Assembly: GCA_035498405.1 (NCBI GenBank) | Contig: DATKAE010000011.1 | Span: forward strand, 1-64,000 | Source of the DNA: DATBFU01 sp035498405 | GTDB taxonomy: Bacteria; Acidobacteriota; Thermoanaerobaculia; UBA5066; Gp7-AA6 | DNA: 64,000 nucleotides | Direction: 5' to 3' | In this document: positions 63,452 through 64,000 of the stretch, in pieces | Numbering within the stretch: the first letter of the stretch is position 1 | Layout of the letters: each line of letters begins with the position of its first letter | Notes under the pieces: model-generated | What the model was told of the DNA's origin: nothing | The model's database searches: none | Seen by the model: only the letters and a program-made list of their open reading frames with translations | Position numbers and translations under genes: made by a program

Positions 63452-63886
63452 GCCACTCCCATTCGCAGTATCAGTTGTTCGTGTCTTCAACAATTCGTGG
63501 CGTTTGAAGGTCGCTCTCGACGCCCGCTGCGCGATGAGAAGTATTCCGACCCACATAAGAAGTTGCCAAAGGCCGTAGGTTCGGCTGCCGACCAGAACCC
63601 AGGTGGCCATTGCGGCGGTCGCGATCAGCAGGAACACGGCGACAACCCGCAAGCGAGTTAGCCAGAGAAGGGCAGCGGGGATTGCCAAGGCTGCAGCCGC
63701 CGCTGCTGCCACCCATCCGGCGCGCCGATTTGCCACGATGACAAGCAACGCAACGAGCAGAATAGCGACACTCATGTCGCGGAGGACGAGACCCGCCTCT
63801 GTCGCGTTATCAAGCGGGCCGAAGAAGCGAATTGCCGGGCCTCGGTAACCCTGCGCTCTCTCGAGCTCTTGCTGTCTCTCAAACAC
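63446..63886 (-). CDS. Four-helix membrane protein (cassette gene)
   Basis: The 146-residue protein has four membrane helices (about 38-53, 57-76, 79-97 and 104-122), between a charged N-terminus (FERQQELERAQGYR) and a basic C-terminus. No family is recognised. Its TAA stop lies within the GCCTAAC core of site G on the minus strand; the GTG start at 63886 is 22 bp from site H. Confidence 0.75.
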   Translation of the reverse strand: MFERQQELERAQGYRGPAIRFFGPLDNATEAGLVLRDMSVAILLVALLVIVANRRAGWVAAAAAAALAIPAALLWLTRLRVVAVFLLIATAAMATWVLVGSRTYGLWQLLMWVGILLIAQRASRATFKRHELLKTRTTDTANGSGA

Positions 63887-63907
63887 CGACGTGCCCTAAA
63901 TCCTGGC

Positions 63908-63983
63908 GCTTAACGGGCTGCGCGTCAGCGGCGAGTGAGGAGCCGAAGGCGACGAACGAGTCCGCTGCACGCGCGTGTTAGGC
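63908..63983. repeat. attC site H (76 bp)
   Basis: GCTTAAC (63908) and GTTAGGC (63977) bound 76 bp with GGGCTGCGCGTCAGCGGCG on the left and GAGTCCGCTGCACGCGCGT on the right. It is the best preserved copy and serves as the reference for the array. Confidence 0.88.
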
Positions 63984-64000
63984 AGCGCTCCGAGAATCAC
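63978..64000 (-). CDS. Extreme 3' end of a further cassette gene (partial)
   Basis: On the minus strand the window edge reads DSRSAA followed by TAA inside the GCCTAAC core of site H, repeating the pattern of the other cassette genes. Only six or seven codons are visible, so the protein is unknown. Confidence 0.4.

Noticed and set aside
54589..64000. CRISPR array as explanation for the repeated palindromes
   Set aside because: The repeats are about 76 bp, imperfect, widely and unevenly spaced around genes, with no regular spacers or cas genes.

Overview
The window is a high-GC bacterial chromosome segment. A truncated ADOP-type (acidobacterial duplicated orphan permease) gene, a DUF1800/DUF1501 secreted-protein pair, an AurF-like diiron protein and GC-rich housekeeping operons suggest Acidobacteriota or a close relative. 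This assignment is an inference; the window contains no rRNA.

Core region, 1-38 kb. The 5' end holds an FHA protein tail and a minus-strand translation operon: thrS-infC-rpmI-rplT-pheS-pheT and a small coiled-coil gene, preceded by two tandem tRNA-Val genes. Next come a glycosyltransferase, a LOG-family gene, pyrE, an NtrC-type regulator, a DegP/HtrA protease, a CoA-binding protein and a TonB-like protein. From 15.2 kb the plus strand carries rimP-nusA-infB-DUF503-rbfA-truB, then rpsO and pnp, closed by a clear terminator. Minus-strand metG-tatD-zincin-secreted protein and radC follow. After these lie a quinone-oxidoreductase-like gene, an alkaline-phosphatase-superfamily membrane protein with an isoprenyl synthase, an RsbV/RsbW-like pair, a secreted HExxH protein, a CPBP protease and an ABC-2 exporter.

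Accessory region, 38-54 kb. A secreted alpha/beta hydrolase precedes a cluster of four exported proteins: DUF1800 with a PKD domain, DUF1501 with a Tat signal, a TPR protein, and a PKD/cupredoxin protein. These are followed by a zinc-ribbon gene, a GT-C glycosyltransferase, a 50-residue membrane protein gene, the ADOP remnant, a NitT/TauT-type ABC transporter without a binding protein, and a thiolase.

Cassette region, 54.6-64 kb. This is the most interesting part. Small, mostly minus-strand genes are separated by attC-like sites: three intact copies of 76 bp, plus degenerate or truncated ones. Several genes have their stop codon inside the attC core, as in integron gene cassettes. The cargo includes a thioesterase, VOC proteins, a DHFR-family reductase, a broken methyltransferase, several small membrane proteins and a TIR-like/nucleoside-deoxyribosyltransferase-like protein split by a single-base frameshift. 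No integrase lies in the window. A 3-kb block (a diiron protein convergent with a hydrolase-LuxR fusion) sits within this region between two diverged direct repeats that contain a tRNA 3'-end remnant, suggesting a separate insertion.
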